A stretch of 64,000 nt of DNA from Arthrobacter sp. Y-9 (GTDB lineage: Bacteria; Actinomycetota; Actinomycetes; Actinomycetales; Micrococcaceae). The notes under the pieces were generated by a model. That model did not search any database. It was not told the DNA's origin and was given only the letters and a program-made list of their open reading frames with translations. Of the stretch, positions 26,608-35,633 are shown one piece after another. Each line of letters begins with the position of its first letter. Within the stretch, counting starts at the first letter, position 1. The DNA is taken from contig NZ_CP121463.1 of assembly GCF_029690065.1 (NCBI RefSeq), positions 2,232,001 through 2,296,000 of the forward strand, written 5' to 3'. The position numbers were made by a program, and so were the translations under genes.

Positions 26608-27900
26608 GTGTCTGTGAAACCGACACGGGCCAGGCGCGCAGCGGGGCTGGCGCTGAGCCTCGCCCTGCTGGGCGGCCTGCTCTCAGGGTGCGCGAGCGAC
26701 GGCGGGACGGAGACCATCCGTTTCACCTTCAGCAAGCGTGAAGCGATCCCCTTCATGACCAAGGTGGTCAACGAGTACAACGCATCCCAGACCAAGACGC
26801 GGGTGGTGCTGGACACCTCGGGAGTGGACGTGGTCTCGGCGAGTTTCGTCCGCGGCAACCCGCCGGATCTGATGCTGGCGAACTACAACACCGAGGTGTC
26901 GCGGTTCATCGACCGCTGCGCGCTCAGCGATCTGAGCGGGACGGCCGCCGCGGGGCAGATCCGCCAGGACTACCAGCCCTTGCTGGATCAGTACGGGCAC
27001 TGCGAGGGCCGCCAGAGCGCACTCCCCTATTCCGTCATGGCGTCCTCGGTCATCTACGACAAGAAGATCTTCGCCGCTCACGGCATCGCCGTGCCGAAGA
27101 CCTGGGACCAGCTGCTCGCCGCTTGCGAAGCTCTCAAGGCCTCCGGCGTCACGCCCTTCCAGGCGACCATCATGGACAACTGGACGGTCGGCCAGGGCTG
27201 GTTCGACTACGCCGTGGGCGGCTCGCTCAACGTGGTGGACTTCTACCAGCGGCTCGCCGCCGAAGGCGACACGGTGGGCACGACGTCCACGACGTCCTTC
27301 TCCCAGGCGTTCGCCGCGCCGATGGCCCGGATGCAGCAGCTCCTGAAGTACACGAACAAGAACGCTTCAAGCCAGACCTACGGCGACGGCAACCTCGCCT
27401 TCGCCCAGGGCAAGGCGGCCATGTACCTGCAGGGGCCGTGGGCCTTCAGCGAGATCGCCAAGACGGCGCCCGATCTGGAGCTCGGCACCTTCCCCCTGCC
27501 GATGACGAACGACGAGAAGGACCTGGCCGTGCGGGTCAACCTGGACCTCGCGGCCATGGTGCCCCAGGCCTCGAAGCATCAGGAGGCCGCCCGGGCGTTC
27601 CTGGACTACCTCTACAAGCCCGAGCACATCCAGGCGTACAACGACTCCCAGCTGGGGTTCACCCCGCTCAAGGGCGCCGCGCCGCCGAAGGATCCCCGGG
27701 TCGCCGGGATGATCCCCTACGTCGACCAGGGCAAGGTCTACCAGGGCCCCTCGGTCCTCATCCCGAAGACCATCCCGGTCTTCAACTACGCCCAGGCGAT
27801 CGCCCTCGGCGCGGAGCCCGAAGCCACCCTGCGCACCCTCGACGCCGACTGGGCGCGGCTCGCCTTCCGGGCGCCGGCCACGAAAGAGAAGACCACATGA
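26608..27900 (+). CDS. Sugar ABC transporter substrate-binding lipoprotein
   Basis: This 430-aa extracellular solute-binding protein (family 1) has a signal peptide ending in the lipobox LLSGCAS, so the mature protein starts at Cys about residue 29 and is lipid-anchored. The body shows features of the maltose/oligosaccharide group: RGNPPDLMLANY, KTWDQLLAACEALKASGVTP and KAAMYLQGPWAFSEIA. The start is GTG 26608 with AAAGGA 6-11 nt before it. It is the first gene of the operon SBP-permease-permease-GH13-GH13; the last four bases overlap the next start as ATGA. The hydrolases downstream suggest an alpha-glucoside ligand. Confidence 0.92.
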   Translation: MSVKPTRARRAAGLALSLALLGGLLSGCASDGGTETIRFTFSKREAIPFMTKVVNEYNASQTKTRVVLDTSGVDVVSASFVRGNPPDLMLANYNTEVSRFIDRCALSDLSGTAAAGQIRQDYQPLLDQYGHCEGRQSALPYSVMASSVIYDKKIFAAHGIAVPKTWDQLLAACEALKASGVTPFQATIMDNWTVGQGWFDYAVGGSLNVVDFYQRLAAEGDTVGTTSTTSFSQAFAAPMARMQQLLKYTNKNASSQTYGDGNLAFAQGKAAMYLQGPWAFSEIAKTAPDLELGTFPLPMTNDEKDLAVRVNLDLAAMVPQASKHQEAARAFLDYLYKPEHIQAYNDSQLGFTPLKGAAPPKDPRVAGMIPYVDQGKVYQGPSVLIPKTIPVFNYAQAIALGAEPEATLRTLDADWARLAFRAPATKEKTT

Positions 27901-28799
27901 GCACCTCCACCAGCGCCGCGGGGCGCACGGTCCTGCGCGGCCGGCGTCGTGTCGAACCCGTCTACTGGCTCTTCCTGCTGCCGAGTCTCGTCCTGTTCAC
28001 CCTGGCCATCACGGTGCCCGGCATCATCGGCATCACGTTCAGCTTCACTGACTCCATCGGCGTCGGCGACTGGAGCTTCAACGGCCTGACGAACTACATC
28101 GCCCTGTTCAGCGACCCGGCCATCCTCCAGAGTTACCTGTTCACGTTCGGCTTCTCGATCGTCACCGTGCTCGTGGTGAACGTGATCGCCTTCCTCCTGG
28201 CGATCGGACTCACCGCCCGTATCCGTTTCAAGACCGGGCTCCGCACCGTCTTCGTGATCCCGATGGTCATCTCCGGCATCATCATCGCCTACGTCTTCAA
28301 CTTCCTCTTCTCGAATTCGCTGCCCGCCGTCGGCTCGGCCACGGGCGTGACCTGGCTCCAGACGAGTCTGCTCGCCAACCCGGACCTCGCCTGGGTGGCG
28401 ATCGTGGCCGTCACCGCCTGGCAGGCCATCCCCGGCACGCTGCTCATCTACATCGCCGGGCTCCTCTCGGTTCCGGGCGACGTCTACGAAGCGGCCGATC
28501 TGGACGGCGCCAGCAAGACGCAGCAGCTCCTGCGGGTGACCATGCCGCTCGTGGCGGGTTACGTGGTCATCAATGTCATCCTCGGCTTCAAGGGCTTCCT
28601 GAACGCCTACGACATCATCAAGGGCCTCACCGACGGCGGTCCGGGCACCTCGACCCGCAGCATCGCCATGAGCATCATCGCCGGATTCAACGGCGGCGAT
28701 TACGGCTACCAGATGGCCAACGCGACGATCTTCTTCGTCGTCGCGGTCCTCATCTCCCTGCTCCAGCTCTCGCTGACCCGCGGAAGGAACGCACTCTGA
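27897..28799 (+). CDS. Sugar ABC transporter permease, MalF type
   Basis: This 300-aa inner-membrane permease has six predicted membrane segments starting with YWLFLLPSLVLFTLAITVPG (residues 23-42). The EAA loop that contacts the ATPase reads YEAADLDGASKTQQLLRVT (about 197-215). Its ATG overlaps the stop of the binding-protein gene, and its stop overlaps the next permease start, so the three are translationally coupled. No ATP-binding subunit is encoded nearby; in actinobacteria a shared MsiK-type ATPase usually serves such importers. Confidence 0.93.
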   Translation: MSTSTSAAGRTVLRGRRRVEPVYWLFLLPSLVLFTLAITVPGIIGITFSFTDSIGVGDWSFNGLTNYIALFSDPAILQSYLFTFGFSIVTVLVVNVIAFLLAIGLTARIRFKTGLRTVFVIPMVISGIIIAYVFNFLFSNSLPAVGSATGVTWLQTSLLANPDLAWVAIVAVTAWQAIPGTLLIYIAGLLSVPGDVYEAADLDGASKTQQLLRVTMPLVAGYVVINVILGFKGFLNAYDIIKGLTDGGPGTSTRSIAMSIIAGFNGGDYGYQMANATIFFVVAVLISLLQLSLTRGRNAL

Positions 28800-29701
28800 T
28801 GTCGACGCAGACGCTTCTCACCCCCGAGACCCACGCCGCCGACGGCGAGCGCGGCCGGGGCCGCGCGCCCCGCATCCGGATGGAGCGGGTCAACTGGCCC
28901 GCCACCGTCCTGCTCCTGCTCTGCGCGGTCACCGTGCTGCTGCCGCTCTACGTCACCCTCTCGATGGCGTTCAAGACCGGGGCGCAGGCCGTGGACGGCA
29001 ACGCCTTCTCCCTGCCCGCGCCCTTCTCGGTCGACGGCTTCGTGCAGGCCTGGAATCTGACGAGCTTCCCCGTCGGGGCAGGCGTCAGCCTCCTGGTGAC
29101 GGCCGGCACCGTGGTGCTCACCATCGTGCTCTCGGCGTTCACGTCGTACGCGATCGTGCGCAACTGGGACCGCAAGGTGTTCCGCTACTCGTTCTACTAC
29201 CTGCTCGCCGCGATGTTCATCCCGTTCCCGGTGGTGGCGCTGCCGCAGATCCAGCTCACCGGGCTCCTGCATCTGGACAACCCGCTCGGCGTCATCCTGC
29301 TGGCCAGCATGTTCCAGCTGAGCTTCAGCGTGCTGCTGTTCACCGCCTTCCTCCGGTCGATCCCGCTGGAGCTCGAGGAGAGCGCCCGGATCGACGGGGC
29401 GAGCACCTGGGTCACCTTCTGGCGCATCATCTTCCCGCTGCTCGCCCCCATGAGCGCCACGGTGGGCATCTTCGCGTTCCTGTACGCCTGGAACGACTTC
29501 ATGATGCCGTCCCTCATCATCTCGGATCCGGCGCTGCAGACCCTTCCGGTTCGGCAGAACCTGTTCCAGACTCAATTCAGCAACAACTACAACGTGTCCT
29601 TCGCGTCCTACCTCATGGCGATGGCCCCCGCGATCGTCGCCTACCTGTTCACGCAGCGCTGGGTCATGGCGGGCGTCACCCAGGGCGCCGTCAAGGGCTG
29701 A
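28799..29701 (+). CDS. Sugar ABC transporter permease, MalG type
   Basis: This is the 300-aa second permease subunit, with six predicted membrane segments, the first at residues 35-55. The EAA loop is EESARIDGASTWVTFWRII (about 193-211), and the C-terminal end QRWVMAGVTQGAVKG is typical of MalG-type proteins. The start overlaps the previous stop by one base (TGATG). It pairs with the gene before it to form the transmembrane pore of the importer. Confidence 0.93.
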   Translation: MSTQTLLTPETHAADGERGRGRAPRIRMERVNWPATVLLLLCAVTVLLPLYVTLSMAFKTGAQAVDGNAFSLPAPFSVDGFVQAWNLTSFPVGAGVSLLVTAGTVVLTIVLSAFTSYAIVRNWDRKVFRYSFYYLLAAMFIPFPVVALPQIQLTGLLHLDNPLGVILLASMFQLSFSVLLFTAFLRSIPLELEESARIDGASTWVTFWRIIFPLLAPMSATVGIFAFLYAWNDFMMPSLIISDPALQTLPVRQNLFQTQFSNNYNVSFASYLMAMAPAIVAYLFTQRWVMAGVTQGAVKG

Positions 29702-29746
29702 CGCCCGCTCCGCATCCACCTCACCGACTTCTCCGAGGAATCCCCC

Positions 29747-31453
29747 ATGGCAGCAGAATCCGTCCTTCTCCCCGAGGCCACCTGGTGGCGTCAGGCCGCC
29801 GTCTACCAGATCTACCCCCGCTCCTTCGCGGACGCCAACGGCGACGGCATCGGCGATCTGCGGGGCATCATCTCGCGAGTGCCGTACCTGGCTGCTCTGG
29901 GGATCGACGCCGTGTGGCTGAGCCCTTTCTACCCCTCAGCCCTCGCGGACGGCGGCTACGACGTGGCGGACTACCGCGACGTCGACCCCCGGATCGGCAC
30001 GCTCGAGGAGTTCGACGAGATGGTGACCGCCCTGCACGCGGCCGGCATCCGCGTCATCGTGGACATCGTGCCGAACCACTCCTCGGACGAGCACGCGTGG
30101 TTCCGGGAGGCCCTGGCCTCGCCCCGCGGCTCCGCGGCCCGGGAACGGTACCTCTTCCGGGACGGGCTGGGTGAGCACGGGGAGATCCCGCCGTCGGACT
30201 GGGACTCGGTGTTCGGCGGACCCGCCTGGGAACGCATCACCGAACCGGACGGCACTCCCGGCCAGTGGTACCTGCACACCTTCGCGAGGGAACAGCCGGA
30301 CTTCAACTGGGACAACCCCGAGGTCCGCGAGGACTTCCTGAAGACCCTGCGCTTCTGGTCCGACCGCGGCGTCGACGGATTCCGCGTGGACGTGGCGAAC
30401 CTCCTGGTGAAGGACCTTCCGGAGACGCTGCCCGGCCGGGCGGACCTGGACGCGCTGGACCGCGACTCCGGCACCCACCCGCTCATGGACCGGGACGAGG
30501 TGCACGAGATCTACGCCGACTGGCGCGCCGTGTTCAACGAGTACGACCCGCCCCGCACCGCCGTCGCCGAAGCCTGGGTCGATTCCCCGGTGCGCCGCGC
30601 GAAGTACGCCTCGCCGGACGGCCTGGGCCAGGCCTTCAACTTCGATCTCCTGACCGCGGACTTCGACCCGGAGGCGTTCCGGCGGATCGTCACGGAGAAC
30701 CTCGCCCAGTCGGCGACCACGGGTTCGTCCTCCACCTGGGTGCTCTCCAACCACGACGTCACCCGCCACGCCACCCGCTACGGTCTGCCGCCACTGGGCG
30801 GCCGCAAGGGCGTGAAGCAGGGCATCGAGTGGATGATCGCCGGGGCGCCGGCCGACGGCGTCGATCCCGCGCTCGGCCTCGCCCGGGCCCGCGCCGCGAC
30901 GCTCTTCCTCCTGGCCCTGCCCGGCAGCACCTACCTCTACCAGGGTGAGGAGCTCGGATTGCAGGAGGTCGGCGACCTGCCCGCCGAGGCGCGGCAGGAC
31001 CCGGCCTACCACCGCTCGGTGCACCAGCCCGCCTGGTCCTACGACGGCCTGGGGCGCGACGGCTGCCGCGTGCCGCTCCCCTGGACGTCGTCCGGGCCAT
31101 CGTTCGGCTTCGGGCCGGGCGGCGCACATCTGCCCCAGCCGGAGTGGTTCGGCGCGTACTCGGTGGAAGCCGAGGACTCTGACCCGGCGTCGACCCTCAA
31201 CCTGTACCGCACGGCTCTGCGCCTGCGCAGCACGCTGCAGGGCGCCGAGACGCTGGAGTGGGTGGAGACGCCCTCTGAGGCACTCGGCTTCACCCGGCCT
31301 GGCGGCTGGCTGACGATCACCAACTTCGGCCAGGAACCCGTGGAGCTGCCCGTGGGAGAGCTGCTGCTCGCGAGCGCGCCCGTGGAGAACGGCCTCCTGC
31401 CCGGCTCCGCGACCGCGTGGCTGCGTGTCCCGGGCACCGCGGCCTCGGCCTGA
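29747..31453 (+). CDS. GH13 alpha-glucosidase (copy 1)
   Basis: This 568-aa cytoplasmic glycoside hydrolase of family GH13, oligo-1,6-glucosidase/alpha-glucosidase group, would split alpha-glucosides brought in by the adjacent importer. The catalytic residues are in place: nucleophile Asp215 in GFRVDVAN, acid/base Glu275 in AVAEAWV, and Asp337 in LSNHDVTRH. The ANGDGIGDL motif near residue 30 is the calcium-type site of this group. There is no signal peptide. It starts 45 bp after the permease. It is closely similar to the next gene over the whole length, so the pair arose by tandem duplication. Exact linkage preference is unknown. Confidence 0.92.
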   Translation: MAAESVLLPEATWWRQAAVYQIYPRSFADANGDGIGDLRGIISRVPYLAALGIDAVWLSPFYPSALADGGYDVADYRDVDPRIGTLEEFDEMVTALHAAGIRVIVDIVPNHSSDEHAWFREALASPRGSAARERYLFRDGLGEHGEIPPSDWDSVFGGPAWERITEPDGTPGQWYLHTFAREQPDFNWDNPEVREDFLKTLRFWSDRGVDGFRVDVANLLVKDLPETLPGRADLDALDRDSGTHPLMDRDEVHEIYADWRAVFNEYDPPRTAVAEAWVDSPVRRAKYASPDGLGQAFNFDLLTADFDPEAFRRIVTENLAQSATTGSSSTWVLSNHDVTRHATRYGLPPLGGRKGVKQGIEWMIAGAPADGVDPALGLARARAATLFLLALPGSTYLYQGEELGLQEVGDLPAEARQDPAYHRSVHQPAWSYDGLGRDGCRVPLPWTSSGPSFGFGPGGAHLPQPEWFGAYSVEAEDSDPASTLNLYRTALRLRSTLQGAETLEWVETPSEALGFTRPGGWLTITNFGQEPVELPVGELLLASAPVENGLLPGSATAWLRVPGTAASA

Positions 31454-31527
31454 CCGCCTTCATTCCCGTTCCCGGCCCGGGCGACCCCTGGGCCGGGAAC
31501 ACCCCCGACCTTCCGACAAGGAGCATT

Positions 31528-33246
31528 GTGAGCACCACCGCCCCCGAGGCACAGCACCGCGACGCCGGCCACCTGAGCGACCCCGACTGGTGGCGCCAGG
31601 CGGCCGTCTATCAGATCTATCCGCGCAGCTTCGCCGATTCCAACGGCGACGGCATCGGCGATCTGCCCGGCATCACGTCCAAGGTCGGGTACCTCCGGGA
31701 GCTGGGGGTCGACGCCGTCTGGCTGAGCCCGTTCTATCCCTCGGCGCTGGCCGACGGCGGCTACGACGTGGACGACTACCGCGACGTCGATCCGCGGCTC
31801 GGGACCCTCGCGGGCTTCGACGACATGGTCGCCGCGCTCCACGCGGCCGGCATCCGCCTCATCGTGGACATCGTGCCGAACCACTCGTCGGACCGCCACG
31901 AGTGGTTCCGCGAGGCGCTGGCCTCGGAGCCCGGCTCGCCCGCCCGCAACCGGTACATCTTCCGTGACGGCAAGGGAGAGCACGGCGAACTGCCGCCGTC
32001 CGACTGGGATTCGGTGTTCGGCGGCCCTGCCTGGGAGCGCGTCACCGAGCCCGACGGCACGCCGGGCCAGTGGTACTTCCACCTGTTCGCCAAGGAACAG
32101 CCGGACTTCAACTGGGACAATCCCGAAGTCCGCGAGGACTTCCTCAAGACCCTGCGTTTCTGGTCCGATCGCGGCGTCGACGGCTTCCGCGTTGACGTGG
32201 CGCACGGTATGGTGAAGGACTTCTCCGAGCCGATGCCGTCCAAGGCGGACCTCCAGGCCCTCAACACCGGCACGGACGGGTTCGTGGACGGCTCCCACCC
32301 GTTCTGGGACCGCGACGCGGTGCACGAGATCTACGCCGAATGGCGCACGGTCTTCAACGAGTACTCCCCCGCCCGCACGGCCGTGGCCGAGGCCTGGGTT
32401 CACCCGGACCGCCGTGCCCGGTACGCGAGCCCGGAGGGGCTGGGCCAGGCGTTCAACTTCGACCTGCTCCAGGCGGACTTCCGGGCCGAGGACTTCCGCG
32501 AGATCATCACGAAGAACCTCGCCGAGGCCGCGGCGAGCGGCGCCTCCTCCACGTGGGTGTTCTCGAACCACGACGTGGTCCGTCACGCCACGCGTTACGG
32601 GCTGCCCGAGTCCGGTCCGGCGGAGTCCGGCGCGATCATGGCCAACGCCGGCAAGTCCTGGCTGCTCGACGGCGGCGACCCGGCCGCGGTGGACGCCGCG
32701 CTCGGCCTGCGCCGCGCCCGCGCCGCCACACAGCTCATGCTCGCGCTGCCGGGCTCGTCCTACCTGTACCAGGGTGAGGAACTCGGTCTCCAGGAGGTCG
32801 GCCAGATCCCGGACGCCGAGCGGCAGGACCCGTCCTTCTTCCGGAACCCCGGTGTGGAGATCGGCCGCGACGGCTGCCGCGTGCCCCTGCCCTGGACGAG
32901 CGATGGTCCGGCGTTCGGTTTCGGCACGGGTGGCTCCCACCTGCCCCAGCCCGCGTGGTTCGCGGAGTACTCGGTGCAGGCGGAGGAAGCGGAGGAGGAC
33001 TCCACGCTGAGTTTCTACCGCAAGGCCCTGGCCCTCCGCGCCGAGCTCCAAGGCGCCGAGGACCTCGAATGGCTGCCCACGGAGAACTCCTCGGTGCTCG
33101 CCTTCCGGCGCCCCGGGGGCTGGATCAGCGTCACGAACTTCGGCGACGCTCCGGCCACGCTCCCGGACGGCGAGGTGCTGCTGAGCAGCGCCCCGCTCGA
33201 GGGACACACCCTCCCGGGCGCGACCACCGCCTGGCTGCGGGGCTGA
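31528..33246 (+). CDS. GH13 alpha-glucosidase (copy 2)
   Basis: This is a second GH13 alpha-glucosidase (572 aa), highly similar to the upstream copy. Catalytic residues are Asp223 (GFRVDVAH), Glu288 (AVAEAW) and Asp349 (FSNHDVVRH). The GTG at 31528 is chosen because AAGGAG lies 5 nt upstream; an open frame extends to 31417 but overlaps the end of copy 1. Differences concentrate in the insert after the nucleophile (residues 235-258), in the region following the third catalytic Asp (352-375), and at the C-terminus, which suggests divergence in substrate range. It closes the operon before a strong terminator. Confidence 0.92.
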   Translation: MSTTAPEAQHRDAGHLSDPDWWRQAAVYQIYPRSFADSNGDGIGDLPGITSKVGYLRELGVDAVWLSPFYPSALADGGYDVDDYRDVDPRLGTLAGFDDMVAALHAAGIRLIVDIVPNHSSDRHEWFREALASEPGSPARNRYIFRDGKGEHGELPPSDWDSVFGGPAWERVTEPDGTPGQWYFHLFAKEQPDFNWDNPEVREDFLKTLRFWSDRGVDGFRVDVAHGMVKDFSEPMPSKADLQALNTGTDGFVDGSHPFWDRDAVHEIYAEWRTVFNEYSPARTAVAEAWVHPDRRARYASPEGLGQAFNFDLLQADFRAEDFREIITKNLAEAAASGASSTWVFSNHDVVRHATRYGLPESGPAESGAIMANAGKSWLLDGGDPAAVDAALGLRRARAATQLMLALPGSSYLYQGEELGLQEVGQIPDAERQDPSFFRNPGVEIGRDGCRVPLPWTSDGPAFGFGTGGSHLPQPAWFAEYSVQAEEAEEDSTLSFYRKALALRAELQGAEDLEWLPTENSSVLAFRRPGGWISVTNFGDAPATLPDGEVLLSSAPLEGHTLPGATTAWLRG

Positions 33247-33274
33247 TCAAGCGCACACCGGCTGAAGCACCCAG

Positions 33275-33324
33275 CACACGACGACGGCGGCCCCTCCCTC
33301 AGGAGGGGCCGCCGTCGTCGTGTG
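33275..33324. terminator. Strong bidirectional hairpin between GH13 copy 2 and leuD
   Basis: The arms 33275-33297 and 33302-33324 form a perfect 23-bp stem with a CTCA tetraloop. It lies 28 bp after the GH13 stop and 91 bp beyond the leuD stop. There is no T-run. Confidence 0.85.
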
Positions 33325-33370
33325 TCACGTCAGTCCTGGCCGGGAACTCGGCCTACCAGCACGCTGCCGC

Positions 33371-33415
33371 TCAGCGCTCTGCTACTCAGCGCTCTGCTAC
33401 TCAGCGCTCTGGCCC
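33371..33415. repeat. Three 15-bp tandem repeats abutting the leuD stop codon
   Basis: The units at 33371-33385 and 33386-33400 are identical (TCAGCGCTCTGCTAC); the third, 33401-33415, differs only in its last four bases. The leuD stop codon (33416-33418, TCA on this strand) is the first triplet of a further partial copy, so the array grows directly out of the end of the gene. Confidence 0.8.
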
Positions 33416-34015
33416 TCAGCTTTTGGCGGGGAGCGTCTTCGGTTTGAAGGACGGACGCGTCGCCTCATAGGCGGTGATGTCCTCTTCATGCTGCAGGGTC
33501 AGCCCGATGTCATCCAGGCCTTCCAGCAGGCGCCAGCGGGTGTAGTCGTCGATCTGGAACGGCGCCACGACATTGCCGCACTCCACGACCTTGGACTCCA
33601 GGTCCACGCGCACCTCGGTGCCCGGAGCGTTCTCGAGGACCTTCCAGATCAGTTCGATGTCGTCCTGCTCCAGCACGGCGGCCAGGAGGCCCTGCTTGCC
33701 GGAGTTGCCGCGGAAGATGTCGGCGAAGCGGGAGGACAGCACGGCCTTGAACCCGTAATCCTTGAGCGCCCAGACGGCGTGCTCGCGGGACGAACCGGTG
33801 CCGAAGTCGGGCCCCGCCACCAGCACGGAACCGCGGCTGAAGGGCTCCTGGTTCAGGATGAAGTTCTCATCCTTGCGCCAGCCGGCGAACAGCGCGTCCT
33901 CGAAGCCCGTACGGGTGATGCGCTTGAGGTAGACGGCGGGGATGATCTGATCCGTGTCGACGTTGCTCTGACGCAGCGGGACGCCGATGCCGGTGTGGGT
34001 GGTGAATTTTTCCAT
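33416..34015 (-). CDS. leuD: 3-isopropylmalate dehydratase small subunit
   Basis: This 199-aa small (swivel) subunit, with LeuC, isomerises 2-isopropylmalate to 3-isopropylmalate in leucine synthesis. Typical segments are [16 protein letters not shown] near residue 18 and [17 protein letters not shown] near 69. The ATG at 34015 follows leuC after 33 bp on the minus strand. The length is normal. Confidence 0.97.
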   Translation of the reverse strand: MEKFTTHTGIGVPLRQSNVDTDQIIPAVYLKRITRTGFEDALFAGWRKDENFILNQEPFSRGSVLVAGPDFGTGSSREHAVWALKDYGFKAVLSSRFADIFRGNSGKQGLLAAVLEQDDIELIWKVLENAPGTEVRVDLESKVVECGNVVAPFQIDDYTRWRLLEGLDDIGLTLQHEEDITAYEATRPSFKPKTLPAKS

Positions 34016-34048
34016 CGTGTGCTCCTGGGAATTCGTGTCGCGGCGGGC

Positions 34049-35500
34049 TCAGGCGGCGGCGGTGCCGGCGTCGTCCTGGGCCAGGGGTTCCAGATCCGAC
34101 GGGGAGCTCAGCGTCCCGCGGACCGCGGTGGCGGCGGCCACCACGGGCGAGACCAGGTGGGTGCGCCCACCCTTGCCCTGACGGCCTTCGAAGTTGCGGT
34201 TGGAGGTGGACGCGCAGCGCTCGCCCGGGGCCAGCTGGTCCGGGTTCATGCCGAGGCACATGGAGCAGCCGGCGAAGCGCCACTCGGCGCCGAACTCCTT
34301 GAAGACCTTGTCCAGGCCGATCGCCTCCGCTTCCAGACGGACGCGGGCGGAGCCGGGGACCACCATCATGCGGACATTGGGATCCTTGCGGCGGCCACGG
34401 ATGACGTCCGCTGCGGCCTGCAGATCCTCCAGGCGGGAGTTGGTGCAGGAGCCGAGGAAGACCGTGTCCACGCGGATGTCCTTCATCGGAGTGCCGGCTT
34501 CCAGGTCCATGTACTCCAGGGCGCGGCGTGCGGCGGCCTTCTGGTTCTCGTCGCCGAAGGACTCGGGGTCCGGGACGGCCTGGGAGAGGGAGACGCCCTG
34601 GCCCGGGTTGGTGCCCCACGTGACGAACGGCTCGAGGGTGTCGGCATCCAGGAACACCTCCTCGTCGAAGACGGCCCCTTCATCGGTGTGCAGGGTGTTC
34701 CAGTACTCGACGGCGGCGTCCCAGTCGGCGCCTTCCGGAGCGTGCGGGCGGCCCTTCATGAAGTCGTAGGTGGTCTGGTCCGGCGCCACCATGCCGGCGC
34801 GGGCGCCGGCCTCGATCGACATGTTGCAGATGGTCATGCGGGCCTCCATGGACAGCGCCCGGATGGCGGACCCGCGGTATTCCAGGACGTAGCCCTGTCC
34901 GCCGCCGGTGCCGATCTTGGCGATGACCGCCAGGATGATGTCCTTCGAGGAGACGCCCGGCTTCAGGGTGCCCTCCACGTTGATGGCCATGGTCTTGAAC
35001 GGCTTCAGGGACAGCGTCTGCGTGGCCATGACGTGCTCGACCTCGGAGGTGCCGATGCCCATGGCCAGCGCGCCGAACGCGCCGTGCGTGGAGGTGTGGG
35101 AGTCGCCGCACACCACGGTCATGCCGGGCTGTGTCAGTCCGAGCTGAGGTCCGACGACATGGACGATGCCCTGTTCCTTGTCACCCAGGGAGTGCAGGCG
35201 GACGCCGAACTCCTTGCAGTTGGCGCGCAGCGTCTCGATCTGGGTGCGGCTGGTGGGATCCGGGATCGGCTTGTCGATGTCGATCGTCGGGGTGTTGTGG
35301 TCCTCGGTGGCGATCGTCAGATCCGGGCGGCGCAGCGGACGGCCGGCCAGGCGCAGACCCTCGAAGGCCTGCGGTGAGGTCACCTCGTGCACCAGGTGAA
35401 GATCGATGAAGAGGAGATCGGGCTGGGCGTTGACTCCTTCACCCTCGCCTTTACGCACGATGTGCGCGTCCCAGACCTTCTCGGCCAGTGTCTTCGGCAT
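34049..35500 (-). CDS. leuC: 3-isopropylmalate dehydratase large subunit
   Basis: This 483-aa aconitase-type subunit carries the [4Fe-4S] cluster. The cluster ligands are visible in FLGSCTNSR and in the CSMC pair of [10 protein letters not shown]. Other landmarks are the [11 protein letters not shown]-like N-terminus ([14 protein letters not shown]) and [18 protein letters not shown]. It heads the leuCD operon and is divergent from an IclR regulator with a compact 133-bp regulatory region between them. Confidence 0.98.
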   Translation of the reverse strand: MPKTLAEKVWDAHIVRKGEGEGVNAQPDLLFIDLHLVHEVTSPQAFEGLRLAGRPLRRPDLTIATEDHNTPTIDIDKPIPDPTSRTQIETLRANCKEFGVRLHSLGDKEQGIVHVVGPQLGLTQPGMTVVCGDSHTSTHGAFGALAMGIGTSEVEHVMATQTLSLKPFKTMAINVEGTLKPGVSSKDIILAVIAKIGTGGGQGYVLEYRGSAIRALSMEARMTICNMSIEAGARAGMVAPDQTTYDFMKGRPHAPEGADWDAAVEYWNTLHTDEGAVFDEEVFLDADTLEPFVTWGTNPGQGVSLSQAVPDPESFGDENQKAAARRALEYMDLEAGTPMKDIRVDTVFLGSCTNSRLEDLQAAADVIRGRRKDPNVRMMVVPGSARVRLEAEAIGLDKVFKEFGAEWRFAGCSMCLGMNPDQLAPGERCASTSNRNFEGRQGKGGRTHLVSPVVAAATAVRGTLSSPSDLEPLAQDDAGTAAA

Positions 35501-35598
35501 GGCCTTCTCCCTTCATTGCGCGGGCCGGTGGCCCCGCGGTGTGCTGATGCTGTATTTCAACTGTTCCAGCCCGCACCGGAGAGTGCCAGCGAAATGAT

Positions 35599-35633
35599 TT
35601 GCATCTCAGATATTGAGACGGCAATATCATTGT
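35599..35633. promoter_or_regulatory. Divergent leuC / iclR control region with nested palindromes
   Basis: On the plus strand TTGCAT (35599-35604), a 17-bp spacer and CAATAT (35622-35627) form a promoter whose -10 ends 6 nt before the IclR ATG at 35634, so the regulator message is probably leaderless. Two palindromes overlap here: TCTCA-GATAT-TGAGA (35604-35618) and GATATT-N8-AATATC (35609-35628). Both lie across the promoter, consistent with autoregulation and control of leuCD; which protein binds is inference. Confidence 0.6.

Noticed and set aside
33371-33415. CRISPR-like array
   Set aside because: The 15-bp units are directly adjacent with no spacers and there are no cas genes.
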